A DNA stretch of 64,000 nt from assembly GCA_049446715.1 (NCBI GenBank), contig JBMTQX010000008.1, forward strand, positions 9,360 through 73,359, in the 5' to 3' direction. The translations under genes and the position numbers were made by a program. This DNA is from Eutrophocola sp049446715. Its GTDB lineage: Bacteria; Pseudomonadota; Gammaproteobacteria; Pseudomonadales; Pseudohongiellaceae. A model generated the notes under the pieces. It had not been told where the DNA came from, did not search any database, and saw only the letters and a program-made list of their open reading frames with translations. The stretch's first letter is position 1. Every line of letters starts with the position of its first letter. This document shows positions 1 through 8,056 of the stretch, one piece after another.

Positions 1-903
1 GGCACCGATCCACATCAGGCGCAGGCGTTCGTTGGTTGCCACGCCGACACCCTGCTCGACCCGTGCCGCCACTTCGTCACGGAATTTTTTGGCGTGGGCC
101 ACGGCCCAGTCGGAACCGCGATGCCATTGCGGGATCATGGTGTTGGGCATCTGGTCGGCAATGGACACCGGACACGGCCGGGCCTCACCGATCATGTGGG
201 CAGCTTCGGCGATATAGCCTTCCTGTTCGTTGATCTTTTCCATCAGCTCGACAAAAGCGTCCATATCGAACTTGCGCTGCGTGCGGCGTTCCAGCACGTC
301 AATGAGTGCCTCGATTTCCGCCACCATCAGGTCAATACGATCTCGCTGGTAGACCTCTTCCCACTGTGTGCGGGAGTGGGCATACCACTGCGGATCCTTG
401 TCGTGCCAAGCCGGCGCTTCCATGGCGAAAAACTCCGTGCCCAGCGCCTGCGCCCACTGTGTGAATACCTGCTGGATGCAGTCGCAGGTCAGCCGCGCCA
501 CCAGTACCGCCGGGGTCGGCAAGCCGCCCCAGGGGGCTGTTTCCGGATCACCCGCAAGCGTACAGGCCAGGCCGAGCGAGCAGTACTTGCAGCTGTTTTC
601 CGGATAGCCGCGTTCGACCATGGCATCAAAATATTTTGTCGACAGCTGCTTGGCCGAGATATACGCCGACCACCACTGGTTGCTGACCAGCGGGATATCC
701 ATGGCGTGGAAAATTTCATGGGGGGTATCAGCCTGAGCCAGCACGAAATGCTCGCCGTCCTCAACCACACGTTTTTTTAGGTCCTTGCCGTAGGCCTTCT
801 GAAAGGCCGTGGCCTCGGCGGTACAGGCCAGGTCCTTGCGGCTGCGTTGTCCGGTAGTTGCAGCAGGTGCTGCAGTTGCTGAAGAGGATGTCGATGTGCT
901 CAC
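1..903 (-). CDS. 2-hydroxyacyl-CoA dehydratase subunit, HgdB/BcrB-like (3' end beyond window)
   Basis: The first 301 residues are visible and the gene runs off the left edge. The sequence resembles the 2-hydroxyacyl-CoA dehydratase D-component family, whose two-subunit iron-sulfur enzymes remove water from (R)-2-hydroxyacyl-CoA or reduce benzoyl-CoA. Cysteines at about 103, 106 and 112, in the stretch ENSCKYCSLGLAC, are candidate cluster ligands. The GTG start at 903 overlaps the TGA of the CoA-transferase gene as GTGA, which fixes the start. A second, shorter subunit lies two genes upstream. The ATPase activator these enzymes require is not in the window and may lie to the left. Family confidence is good; the substrate is unknown. 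Confidence 0.75.
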   Translation of the reverse strand, partial: MSTSTSSSATAAPAATTGQRSRKDLACTAEATAFQKAYGKDLKKRVVEDGEHFVLAQADTPHEIFHAMDIPLVSNQWWSAYISAKQLSTKYFDAMVERGYPENSCKYCSLGLACTLAGDPETAPWGGLPTPAVLVARLTCDCIQQVFTQWAQALGTEFFAMEAPAWHDKDPQWYAHSRTQWEEVYQRDRIDLMVAEIEALIDVLERRTQRKFDMDAFVELMEKINEQEGYIAEAAHMIGEARPCPVSIADQMPNTMIPQWHRGSDWAVAHAKKFRDEVAARVEQGVGVATNERLRLMWIGA

Positions 904-3035
904 TGGAATACTCCCAGGTCGGTCAGCTCGGCAAAACGCGCTTCGCTCAGGCCGGCCATGTTCACGGCGACCGCCTCGTTATGTTCACCCATGCCGGGGG
1001 CACGGAAGGGCTGTGTCGGCGTCGCTGAAAAATCGATGGGGGTGCGCACGTGTCCGAAATTGCCGAGCACGGTATGCGGCAGGTCTACCAGCGCCCCGCG
1101 GGCGGCCAGTGAGGCATCGTGTTCCACCACGTCCTCGATATCCTGTACCACGCCGGCGGCAATACCGGCCTCCTGCAGAATAGCCATGACATCGGCATCC
1201 TGCTGGCTTGCGGTCCACGCCGCGATATCGTCACCACCAGCCAGGTCGCACAACTGCTGCCACTGTTCTTCATCGGCAATACTCACGGCCACCCAGCGAT
1301 CATCGCCGCGGGCCGGCCACAGGTCCTGGCGGTACCAGTGGGCATCGTTGTTGCCCTGCCGGGTGGGTGGCGTGCCGGTCTGGGTCTGCACAAAGGCGTC
1401 ATACATCTGCTGCACACAGATCTCGTACATGGCGGCATCGATATGGGCTCCCCCACCCTGCCTGCTACGCTGGGCCAGCGCAGCGCTGGCGGTGGCTGCC
1501 ATGACAAAGGGGACGATAACATCGCCGTACGGTACCGAACCGGGAATCACCGGATCACGATCCGGCCAGCCGGTGAGAAAAGTGCGTCCCGACAGGGCAC
1601 CACCGGTCCCGTCCACACCCCACTCCGGCGCCATCGGGCCGGTCTGGCCATAGACACTGCCAGAGACCATGACGATATCGGGATTGCGTTTAATCAGGCT
1701 GGCGTAATCCAGGCCGAGCTTGGCCATGGTGCCGGGTGAAAAGTTTTCCACCACGATATCGGCCCATGCAATCAGCGGTCCGAGAATGTCCATGGCTTCC
1801 GGTTTTTTCATGTCCAGCGACAGGCTGAGCTTGGAACTGTTGAGATGGGCAAACCAGGGTTTGTCGTCAAAACTTGTCGCGCTGGAGGCCGATACCTGCA
1901 CATCCAGGCGAGACAGGCAGGGCCGGGTGCGGCTTTCCACCTTGATCACTTCTGCGCCGAGGTCGCCCAGGGTCTTGGTGGTAATCGAGCCGACCAGGGC
2001 CCAGGAAAAATCGAGTACGCGCACGCCGGACAACGGCCCGGGCCGTTCGCCGCGTTCGACCTGTGCCGGTGCTGTTCCTGCGCCTGCCGTGACGCGGGCA
2101 AACCGGGCCGGCATCTTCAGGCCATGGTCTTCCTGCCAGAATTCACGGGCGGCCAGGTGGGGATCTTCCAGTACTTGCGCAGGCTCTCTCACCACGCAGG
2201 CGTTGATGCCGCGGCGCTTGCCCTCAAGGGCAATCTCGGCCTTGGTGCGGGTCAGGAAAAATTCGGCCATGGCCGCTTCCCACTCACTGCGGGTTTGCGC
2301 CGGCAAGGTGGAACGGTTGTAGCTGAGCCAGTCCACGCCCTGCATGGGATTGGCCACACCCACTTCATCCATCCAGTCGGACAGCCCCTGGTTGGCCGGC
2401 GCGCCGAAGCGACCGGTCATCAGGGAATGGAAACACCAACCGTCCTTCAGGGCCCAGATGCAGCGCACCGCCACCTTGTTATAACTGAGCTTGCCCCCCG
2501 AGCGGGTGAGCTTGCGCCGATCGAACTGCCAGGCCAGGATGCTGCTGACGTTGCGGTTGAACGCCACTTCCTGGATCGACACATCCACGTGCTGGCCCAG
2601 GCCCGTGCGCTGACTGTCAAAGAAGGCGGTCATGGCACCGGCGGCGGCCACCATGTCGGCATGAAACGTACAGGCATCGAGCGCTTCCTTCACCGGCGGC
2701 CGGTCCGGATCGCCGGTCAGGCGCAGGGTGCCGCTCATGGCCGAGGCCACCAGTTCACTGCCCAGCCGGTCGGAACCAGGGCCGTGACTGCCGAACGGCG
2801 ACACCGACACGTGCACGAGTGCCGGGTTGGCCTGCTGGATCAGGTCGCGCGACCAGCCCTGCCCGGCCAGTTGGCGACTGCCGATACCATCCACCAGGAT
2901 CGCAATATCCTTCAGGCCCGCGGGGGCATCCGGCGCCGGCACGATCGTGGCACCCAGCGACGCCAGGTAGCGCAGCAAAGGCCGCTCTGCGGCCATGGCG
3001 ACCGCCGTTACCTTGATACCTGCCAGTAAACTCAT
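900..3035 (-). CDS. Tandem-domain CaiB/BaiF (family III) CoA-transferase
   Basis: A 711-residue protein, about twice the usual family III length of roughly 400. The C-terminal half opens near residue 350 with the typical GVRVLDFSWALVG and LGDLGAEVIKVE signature and carries YGD at the expected catalytic Asp. The N-terminal half is a more divergent copy whose opening strand is weak, with a possible catalytic Asp in FHADM. It probably moves CoA onto a carboxylic acid, making the acyl-CoA for the dehydratase subunits on either side. The ATG at 3035 overlaps the upstream TGA as ATGA; a longer upstream start would run into that gene. Substrate unknown. Confidence 0.85.
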   Translation of the reverse strand: MSLLAGIKVTAVAMAAERPLLRYLASLGATIVPAPDAPAGLKDIAILVDGIGSRQLAGQGWSRDLIQQANPALVHVSVSPFGSHGPGSDRLGSELVASAMSGTLRLTGDPDRPPVKEALDACTFHADMVAAAGAMTAFFDSQRTGLGQHVDVSIQEVAFNRNVSSILAWQFDRRKLTRSGGKLSYNKVAVRCIWALKDGWCFHSLMTGRFGAPANQGLSDWMDEVGVANPMQGVDWLSYNRSTLPAQTRSEWEAAMAEFFLTRTKAEIALEGKRRGINACVVREPAQVLEDPHLAAREFWQEDHGLKMPARFARVTAGAGTAPAQVERGERPGPLSGVRVLDFSWALVGSITTKTLGDLGAEVIKVESRTRPCLSRLDVQVSASSATSFDDKPWFAHLNSSKLSLSLDMKKPEAMDILGPLIAWADIVVENFSPGTMAKLGLDYASLIKRNPDIVMVSGSVYGQTGPMAPEWGVDGTGGALSGRTFLTGWPDRDPVIPGSVPYGDVIVPFVMAATASAALAQRSRQGGGAHIDAAMYEICVQQMYDAFVQTQTGTPPTRQGNNDAHWYRQDLWPARGDDRWVAVSIADEEQWQQLCDLAGGDDIAAWTASQQDADVMAILQEAGIAAGVVQDIEDVVEHDASLAARGALVDLPHTVLGNFGHVRTPIDFSATPTQPFRAPGMGEHNEAVAVNMAGLSEARFAELTDLGVFQ

Positions 3036-4090
3036 GTGTTGTGCTCCATCAGGAAGTCGCGCATTTCGGTTACGCTGGCATCGGCGCCATCCCAACGTCT
3101 GCGGGTCATGACCAGGTGCGGCAGGTGGCTGTCGGCCAACACCCGGCGCTGGCCGGTAACGTGCCAGGCCAGGGCTTCATCATCCTCGGTCAGCCATAAC
3201 ACAACGGCGTCAGCCTGGCAGCGCTTCATATCAGTTGCCAGTCGTGAGGCACGGTCGCTGAACGCACGCGGGCCCAACGGGCAGCTGTTGTACTGCTCAG
3301 CCATGGCCATCACCGGGTCTGCATCGCCCACCTCTATGGGGGGGCCGAAGCGCCCCGGCGTGCGCTGGTGGGATTCACCCACCACGTTCCAGCCGGCGGC
3401 CTCGGCGGCCACGTGAAAACTGTCATCCGGTGGCACCGAACCTGCCAGCAGCAGGCGTCGCCCATGCTCGCTGGCCGGAAATGCCAGGCCGCTGAGTTCA
3501 TCCGCAAGATCACGAAACAGGCTCGCCCGCACAATATTTTCCAGCAGGCGTCCGGAGGCGGTGCGCGAGACATCCAGCATGCCGTAAAGGCTGCGGCGGA
3601 TGTTCGCGGCATCGATGGCCGGGGCCAGCGCGGCTTCATCGATATCCAGCATCTGCGCCAGGTGTCGAATGGCCTGTCGCGTATGCAGTACCGAGCTGGG
3701 ACGGGGAATCCGTGCCACGTCATACATCACCGGCCGCGGGCCACTGACCACCCCGCGCCGCTGCAGTTCACAGAGGTAGTAATAAAGGCGCTGGACCGCA
3801 TCATCGCCACGACTGAAAATCACGGTGTCGAAAACATCAAACCGCCCTGCCATCCAGTCCTGCAGCATGGAGCGTGCCCAGCCCGGAAAGCTGCTTTCCA
3901 GCCACTTGTCGGCATCTGGCGTTTTGCGCCCCTTCTGCCAGGGCAGATGGGCGTAGCGGCGTTCACTGGCCAGCAGGATTTCCAGTGGAATGTCCAGTCC
4001 GACATAGCCGATCGCCCCCTCATCGGCGCTCATACCGGCCAGCGGATCGGCAAGAATGTTGTCGAGCAGGGCTTCCAATGCTGTGATCAT
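3032..4090 (-). CDS. 2-hydroxyacyl-CoA dehydratase family subunit (second subunit)
   Basis: A 352-residue protein, smaller than but related in style to the subunit at 1-903, and assigned to the HGD-D family mainly from the paired arrangement and regions such as YVGLDIPLEIL and FSRGDDAVQRLYYYLCELQ. The few cysteines (YYLCEL, NSCPLG, KRCQAD) are candidate cluster ligands. These enzymes normally work as a heterodimer, so this and the edge gene are probably partners, with the CoA-transferase between them supplying the CoA ester. Start chosen at the ATG at 4090, which overlaps the DctM stop as ATGA; a GTG nine bases upstream is possible. Confidence 0.65.
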   Translation of the reverse strand: MITALEALLDNILADPLAGMSADEGAIGYVGLDIPLEILLASERRYAHLPWQKGRKTPDADKWLESSFPGWARSMLQDWMAGRFDVFDTVIFSRGDDAVQRLYYYLCELQRRGVVSGPRPVMYDVARIPRPSSVLHTRQAIRHLAQMLDIDEAALAPAIDAANIRRSLYGMLDVSRTASGRLLENIVRASLFRDLADELSGLAFPASEHGRRLLLAGSVPPDDSFHVAAEAAGWNVVGESHQRTPGRFGPPIEVGDADPVMAMAEQYNSCPLGPRAFSDRASRLATDMKRCQADAVVLWLTEDDEALAWHVTGQRRVLADSHLPHLVMTRRRWDGADASVTEMRDFLMEHNT

Positions 4091-5391
4091 GCCAACCACC
4101 CCGGCAGGGCCAGTGCGATGGCCGGAAACAGGATGATCAGCAGCAGATGCACGAAGTCAGCGCCCAGGAACGGCAGCACGCCGCGGAATATCTGCCCCAG
4201 ACTGACATCGCGGGCCACGCCCTGGATGACATACAGATTCATACCCATGGGCGGGTGAATGAAGCCAATCTCGGTGGCACGTACCAGGAAAATGCCGAAC
4301 CAGATCGGCGACAGGCCCAACGAGGTAATGACCGGCAACAGGATCGGTGTCGCCAGCAGCATCAGCGCCAGGCCGTCGAGCACGGAACCGAGCAACAACA
4401 GGAAAAGCGCCATCAGCAGCACAGTCGTGACCTGGCCGCTGCCCATCTCGGCGATCAGGTTACCGGCCGCATCCGTCAGTCCGGTGATACTGATGAAGAC
4501 GGAAAAAATCAGGGTGCCGATCACCACGGTGTAAATCATGCCGCTGGTTTTCAGGGTATCTTCCAGCGCCTGGTACAGCATCGGCCAGGACAGGCGCCTG
4601 CGCCAGAAACAGATCAACAGCGCACCGGCAGCGCCCATGGAGGCTGCTTCACTCGGGGTGAACCAGCCCATGACGATACCGCCGATCACCATGAGTACCA
4701 GCAACAGGATATCGGCCACTTTCAACAGGGCTTCCTTGCGTGCCGTCCAGCTGGCCTTTTCGGTCTGCGGTGCCAGCGACGGTCGCCAGCGCACCAGCAG
4801 GTTGATGACCACCAGGTACAGCGCCATCTGGGTCAGGCCCGGAATGATGGCGGCGGTAAACAGGGTGCCGATGGACTGCTCGGCAATAATGCCGAACACG
4901 ATCAGCGTGCCTGACGGCGGAATCATCTGCCCCAGCGTGCCGCCGGCGGCGACCACACCCGTGGCGAGCTGGTCGGAATAACCATGACGGCGCATCTCCG
5001 GCACCGCTACCAGGCCGATAGTGGCTGCCGTCGCCAGGCTGGAGCCATTGATCGCACCGAAGCCGGCGCACCCGGCCACCGAGGCCTGCGCCAGACCACC
5101 ACGACGGTGACCGATGCAGCGCGCGGCAGCATCAAACAGGTCGCGGCTAGCGTTGGAGGAAAAACACAGGTGCGCCATGAGCAGAAACAGTGGCAGTGTG
5201 CCGAGTTCGTAGCGGGTCAGCGTTTCAATGACGATCACGCCGGATTTCACCAGTGCCGGTTCCATGCCTGTCACCAACGTCATACCCACCAGGCCCACCA
5301 GGCCCAGGGCGCAGCCAATCGGCATGCCGGTCAGCAATAACAGGAACAGGGCCAGGACGCCCAGCAGGCCGGTACCGGGGGTCGCCATCAT
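4087..5391 (-). CDS. dctM: TRAP transporter large permease, DctM family
   Basis: A 434-residue, strongly hydrophobic inner-membrane protein with about a dozen transmembrane segments. Typical DctM stretches are present: GFGAINGSSLATAATIG, the GGTLGQMIPPSGTLIVFGI region and the FIHPPMGMNLYVIQG region. With DctQ it forms a sodium-driven importer for organic acids. The ATGA overlap with DctQ upstream and with the dehydratase subunit downstream implies translational coupling. Its genetic neighbours suggest the cargo is the acid that the CoA-transferase activates. Confidence 0.93.
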   Translation of the reverse strand: MMATPGTGLLGVLALFLLLLTGMPIGCALGLVGLVGMTLVTGMEPALVKSGVIVIETLTRYELGTLPLFLLMAHLCFSSNASRDLFDAAARCIGHRRGGLAQASVAGCAGFGAINGSSLATAATIGLVAVPEMRRHGYSDQLATGVVAAGGTLGQMIPPSGTLIVFGIIAEQSIGTLFTAAIIPGLTQMALYLVVINLLVRWRPSLAPQTEKASWTARKEALLKVADILLLVLMVIGGIVMGWFTPSEAASMGAAGALLICFWRRRLSWPMLYQALEDTLKTSGMIYTVVIGTLIFSVFISITGLTDAAGNLIAEMGSGQVTTVLLMALFLLLLGSVLDGLALMLLATPILLPVITSLGLSPIWFGIFLVRATEIGFIHPPMGMNLYVIQGVARDVSLGQIFRGVLPFLGADFVHLLLIILFPAIALALPGWLA

Positions 5392-5861
5392 GATTTACTC
5401 CCCTTCACCGCCTGCCACAGAAACAGCCCGCTGACGGACAACAGGGCACCGCAAATCAGCAGACGCAGGGGCCGGTAGGGAATGCGCCAGAGTTCACTTT
5501 CTTCATAACTGTGCCACAAATCCGCCATGAGCCAGACCGAGCCAAGCAGCAGCGCCAGGAAAAACAGTGCGCCCATCAGCGCGTTGAAACGCCCGAGCCG
5601 GTCGGCACTGGCCGGTTTGAGACGGTTGAACAGGATCAGCACCTTGGCATGACGCTGATGCAGGGTGGCGACCAGCATGCCAAGCACACCGGATATGCCC
5701 ACAACCACCTGGACCATTTCAATGGATCCCAGCAGGGGGATGCGCGTGGCACGGCCGATCACGGCAACCACATCGATGGCCATCGCGGCCAGCAAGGCAA
5801 ATCCCGCCACGATCACGAGAACCCGGTATGCCCTGCCTTGTGTTGTCTGCGGCTCATTCAT
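5388..5861 (-). CDS. dctQ: TRAP transporter small permease, DctQ family
   Basis: A 157-residue membrane protein with four predicted transmembrane segments. It has the usual DctQ features: an IEMVQVVVGISG segment and the basic loop LHQRHAKVLILFNRL after the second helix pair. It partners DctM, which follows with a 4-bp overlap. No DctP-type periplasmic binding protein is found in the window, so the importer is incomplete here; the binding protein may be beyond the left edge or elsewhere. Confidence 0.88.
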   Translation of the reverse strand: MNEPQTTQGRAYRVLVIVAGFALLAAMAIDVVAVIGRATRIPLLGSIEMVQVVVGISGVLGMLVATLHQRHAKVLILFNRLKPASADRLGRFNALMGALFFLALLLGSVWLMADLWHSYEESELWRIPYRPLRLLICGALLSVSGLFLWQAVKGSKS

Positions 5862-7027
5862 GCCGTTTTCATCCCGCTCATTGGGTTAGGGGTGATGGTC
5901 ATCATGTCTGCATTCTGACCCAGGCTGATGGCGGCCAGCCCGGCCTGCCGGGTAATCTGCTCCACGTAGGCACTGATGCGGTCACTTTCCTCGCGGTTTG
6001 CCAGTCGCGGCTTGCCTGGGGCATCCACCTGTACCGGGATGATACCGATTTCCACGCTGTCGTCCCCGTGCCAGAGGATGCGGGCCATAAACGCCTGCAC
6101 GGCCTCGGGGTGAAACGGCGCCAGAAAGAAATCGGGGTCCGGTTCAAACCCGAACAAGGCCTTGCGCTTTTCCGCCCAGGCCGCACGCGCCGGATGCTCC
6201 TGGTCGGGGCTGAGCGCCCGTGTCACCACGCAGCCATTGCCGAGACCATGGAACACCGGTTTGCCACGGTAGAACTCAATGCCGCGCACGATATGGGCAT
6301 GATGGGAAATCACCACATCGGCACCGGCATCTATGGCGGCCCGGGCCAGTTCCCGCTCGTAGTCTTCGACCACGGCCGGCGTATGCACCCTGCCCTTGTG
6401 CAGGGCAACGATCACCAGCCCGGCCTTTTCCTTCGCAGCGGCAATGTCCTCGACCAGTATTGCCTGCGCCTGCGGCTCGGCATGGGTAAATGTCTGTGCC
6501 GGCGCCACCGGTTCGCCGTTAGCGGTCGCCACGGGCAGAAAGGCACAACCCGCCCGTTCAGCGGTAGCCCAGCCATTTTTAGGACCCACGCAATTGTAAC
6601 TCAGCACGGCCACGGTCCGCTCACCGACACCCAGCAAGGCCGGCTGGCGGGCCTGCGCCAGGTGAGGGCCGGCACCGCAGCAGGCGATGCCCAGATTCTC
6701 GAGCGCATCGATCGTGTCTGTGATGCCGCCGGGGCCACAGTCCGCGATGTGATTGCCCGCCAGGGTCATGGCGGCAAAACCGGCGCTTTTCAGCGCCGCC
6801 AGGTTATCGGGATCAGCGCCGGGGGCCGGCACATCGCCGGGCAATTCTGATTGTCGACGGGTATGCGGCACCTCAAGGTGGCCAATGACCAGATCCGCGC
6901 GACGGAAGGCCGGGACGATCCCTTCCAGCCAGTATTCAGGCGCCGGTTCATCGAGCACGATGTCACCGGTGCAGATAATCGCAACACTGTCATGTAAAGG
7001 CTTATCAGGCGATAATTGGTGCATCAT
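5858..7027 (-). CDS. CapA/PgsA-like metallophosphoesterase-fold protein
   Basis: A 389-residue protein of the CapA (poly-gamma-glutamate capsule synthesis) family: the opening IICTGDIVLDEP, then LVIGHLEVPHTRR, LAGNHIADCG and ISHHAHIVRGIEFYRGKPVFHGLGNG give the usual metal-binding Asp, Asn and His ladder. CapA proteins are normally exported, but this one has no signal peptide or membrane anchor, so it is probably cytoplasmic. It is the first gene of the TRAP and CoA-transferase operon. Its role there is unknown; hydrolysis of a phosphoester or CoA-related metabolite is only a guess. ATG codons at 7027 and 7024 are both possible; no clear ribosome-binding site decides. Confidence 0.72.
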   Translation of the reverse strand: MMHQLSPDKPLHDSVAIICTGDIVLDEPAPEYWLEGIVPAFRRADLVIGHLEVPHTRRQSELPGDVPAPGADPDNLAALKSAGFAAMTLAGNHIADCGPGGITDTIDALENLGIACCGAGPHLAQARQPALLGVGERTVAVLSYNCVGPKNGWATAERAGCAFLPVATANGEPVAPAQTFTHAEPQAQAILVEDIAAAKEKAGLVIVALHKGRVHTPAVVEDYERELARAAIDAGADVVISHHAHIVRGIEFYRGKPVFHGLGNGCVVTRALSPDQEHPARAAWAEKRKALFGFEPDPDFFLAPFHPEAVQAFMARILWHGDDSVEIGIIPVQVDAPGKPRLANREESDRISAYVEQITRQAGLAAISLGQNADMMTITPNPMSGMKTA

Positions 7028-7078
7028 ACTGTTCTGTGAAAAAATCCTGTTGCCAGGGCCTTTGCCAGGCCAATGATA

Positions 7079-7096
7079 CGGCCAGTTGTCTGGCCG
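7079..7096. promoter_or_regulatory. Inverted repeat in the divergent capA-like/GntR promoter
   Basis: CGGCCAG and CTGGCCG flank TTGT, giving a perfect 7-bp dyad between the divergent starts at 7027 and 7141. Its position makes it a candidate operator for the adjacent GntR regulator, though no experiment or alignment supports a specific protein. Confidence 0.4.
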
Positions 7097-7108
7097 ATTA
7101 TCTGAACA

Positions 7109-7122
7109 GTTGTGCGGACAAC
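7109..7122. promoter_or_regulatory. GTTGT-N4-ACAAC dyad upstream of GntR gene
   Basis: GTTGT and ACAAC arms are separated by GCGG, just upstream of the GntR start. FCD-type GntR proteins often bind TTGT...ACAA dyads, so autoregulation is plausible. Confidence 0.45.
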
Positions 7123-7140
7123 AGCTAAGGAAAGTCCTGA

Positions 7141-7839
7141 ATGCCCCAAAACGCTCAAACCAAAGCCGCCGGCAGTACGCCGGCAGCAAAAACGAAAACC
7201 GTCACCACGTCCGATGTTGTTCGCATACTGCGTGAAAAAATTCGTCACGGCCATGTCGTCCCCGGCCAGCGCCTGGTGGAAGCCGACATCGTGCGCGAAA
7301 CCAGTGCCAGCCGCAGCAAGGTGCGTGAAGCGCTCAAGCGCATGGAAACCGAAGGCCTGGTGACCATCGAGGAGTTCCGGGGTGCTTCGGTGCGCCAGTT
7401 ATCCATGGAAGAAGTCAGCCAGATCTACATGGCCCGCATGGCCCTGGAAGGCTTGCTGGCCGCTGAATTTGCCGCTGCCGACAAACCCCGCATGAAGAAG
7501 AAACTGCAGGCCCTGCAGGATGAAATGGACGCCCTGGAAAATACCGGCAACCACCGCCGCTTTGCCAAGCTCAATGACGAGTGGCATGCCCAGATCATCA
7601 AGGGCTCGGGTAACCAGTATGCCGCGCAGTTTCTGACCCAGCTGTCCGTACCGGTCTACCGCTTGTTGTTTGCCAGCTTCTACAGTGCGCAGCGCATTGA
7701 CCACGCCAACGCCGATCACAAGGTCATCACCCGGGCGATTGTCGCCGGCGATGTGGCGGGCGCTGAAAAAGCCATGCGCGCCCATATCAAGGACGGTCTG
7801 GATTCCCTGCTCGAGATGAGTGAAAAACTGCATATCTGA
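7141..7839 (+). CDS. GntR-family transcriptional regulator with FCD domain
   Basis: A 232-residue regulator. An N-terminal winged helix (residues about 20-90) contains GQRLVEADIVRETSASRSKV and REALKRMETEGLV, the GntR recognition region. The C-terminal all-helical FCD effector domain shows the metal-ligand pattern: NDEWHAQI, then ADHKVITRAI and AMRAHIKDGL. FCD regulators usually sense organic acids or sugar acids. The ATG at 7141 is preceded by an AAGGAAAG ribosome-binding site. It is divergent from the TRAP/CoA-transferase operon and is its most likely local repressor; it might also bind the ATTGTTAACAAT sites elsewhere in the window, which is inference only. Confidence 0.88.
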   Translation: MPQNAQTKAAGSTPAAKTKTVTTSDVVRILREKIRHGHVVPGQRLVEADIVRETSASRSKVREALKRMETEGLVTIEEFRGASVRQLSMEEVSQIYMARMALEGLLAAEFAAADKPRMKKKLQALQDEMDALENTGNHRRFAKLNDEWHAQIIKGSGNQYAAQFLTQLSVPVYRLLFASFYSAQRIDHANADHKVITRAIVAGDVAGAEKAMRAHIKDGLDSLLEMSEKLHI

Positions 7840-7995
7840 AAACTGACCGCCCGTCAGGCTGCTTGATGTTTTTATTCTTCCGCTGAAACGGCGCCCCGCC
7901 CTACGGGCATGGTCCCGTTTAATGGTTACATGCTGCTGTACCCGGTGTTGCCACTCAGGTCCAGCGCCCGGACGCGTCACCTCTGCGCCCTGTTA

Positions 7996-8019
7996 ATTGT
8001 TCACAATATTGTTAACAAT
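7996..8019. promoter_or_regulatory. Tandem operator-like 12-mers (ATTGTTCACAAT + ATTGTTAACAAT)
   Basis: Two 12-bp palindromic units abut without spacer: ATTGTTCACAAT at 7996-8007 and the perfect ATTGTTAACAAT at 8008-8019. The second is one of four exact copies in the window. Unlike the others it lies between two convergent genes (ends at 7839 and 8057), where no promoter is expected. Confidence 0.6.
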
Positions 8020-8056
8020 GTTGCGCTACTACACCCAGACAAGTCAAGCCGCCGCC

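Noticed and set aside
94..780. 228-residue plus-strand frame at the left edge
   Set aside because: The opposite strand encodes a 2-hydroxyacyl-CoA dehydratase subunit coupled by a GTGA overlap to its neighbour; the plus frame has no recognisable content.
1845..3029. Long open frame on the plus strand opposite the CoA-transferase gene
   Set aside because: It is antisense to a strongly supported gene in GC-rich DNA, has no family resemblance and is rich in His/Arg/Gly, as expected of a shadow frame.
7898..7908. GCCC-TAC-GGGC hairpin as terminator of the GntR gene
   Set aside because: Only four base pairs and no T-tract; too weak to call.
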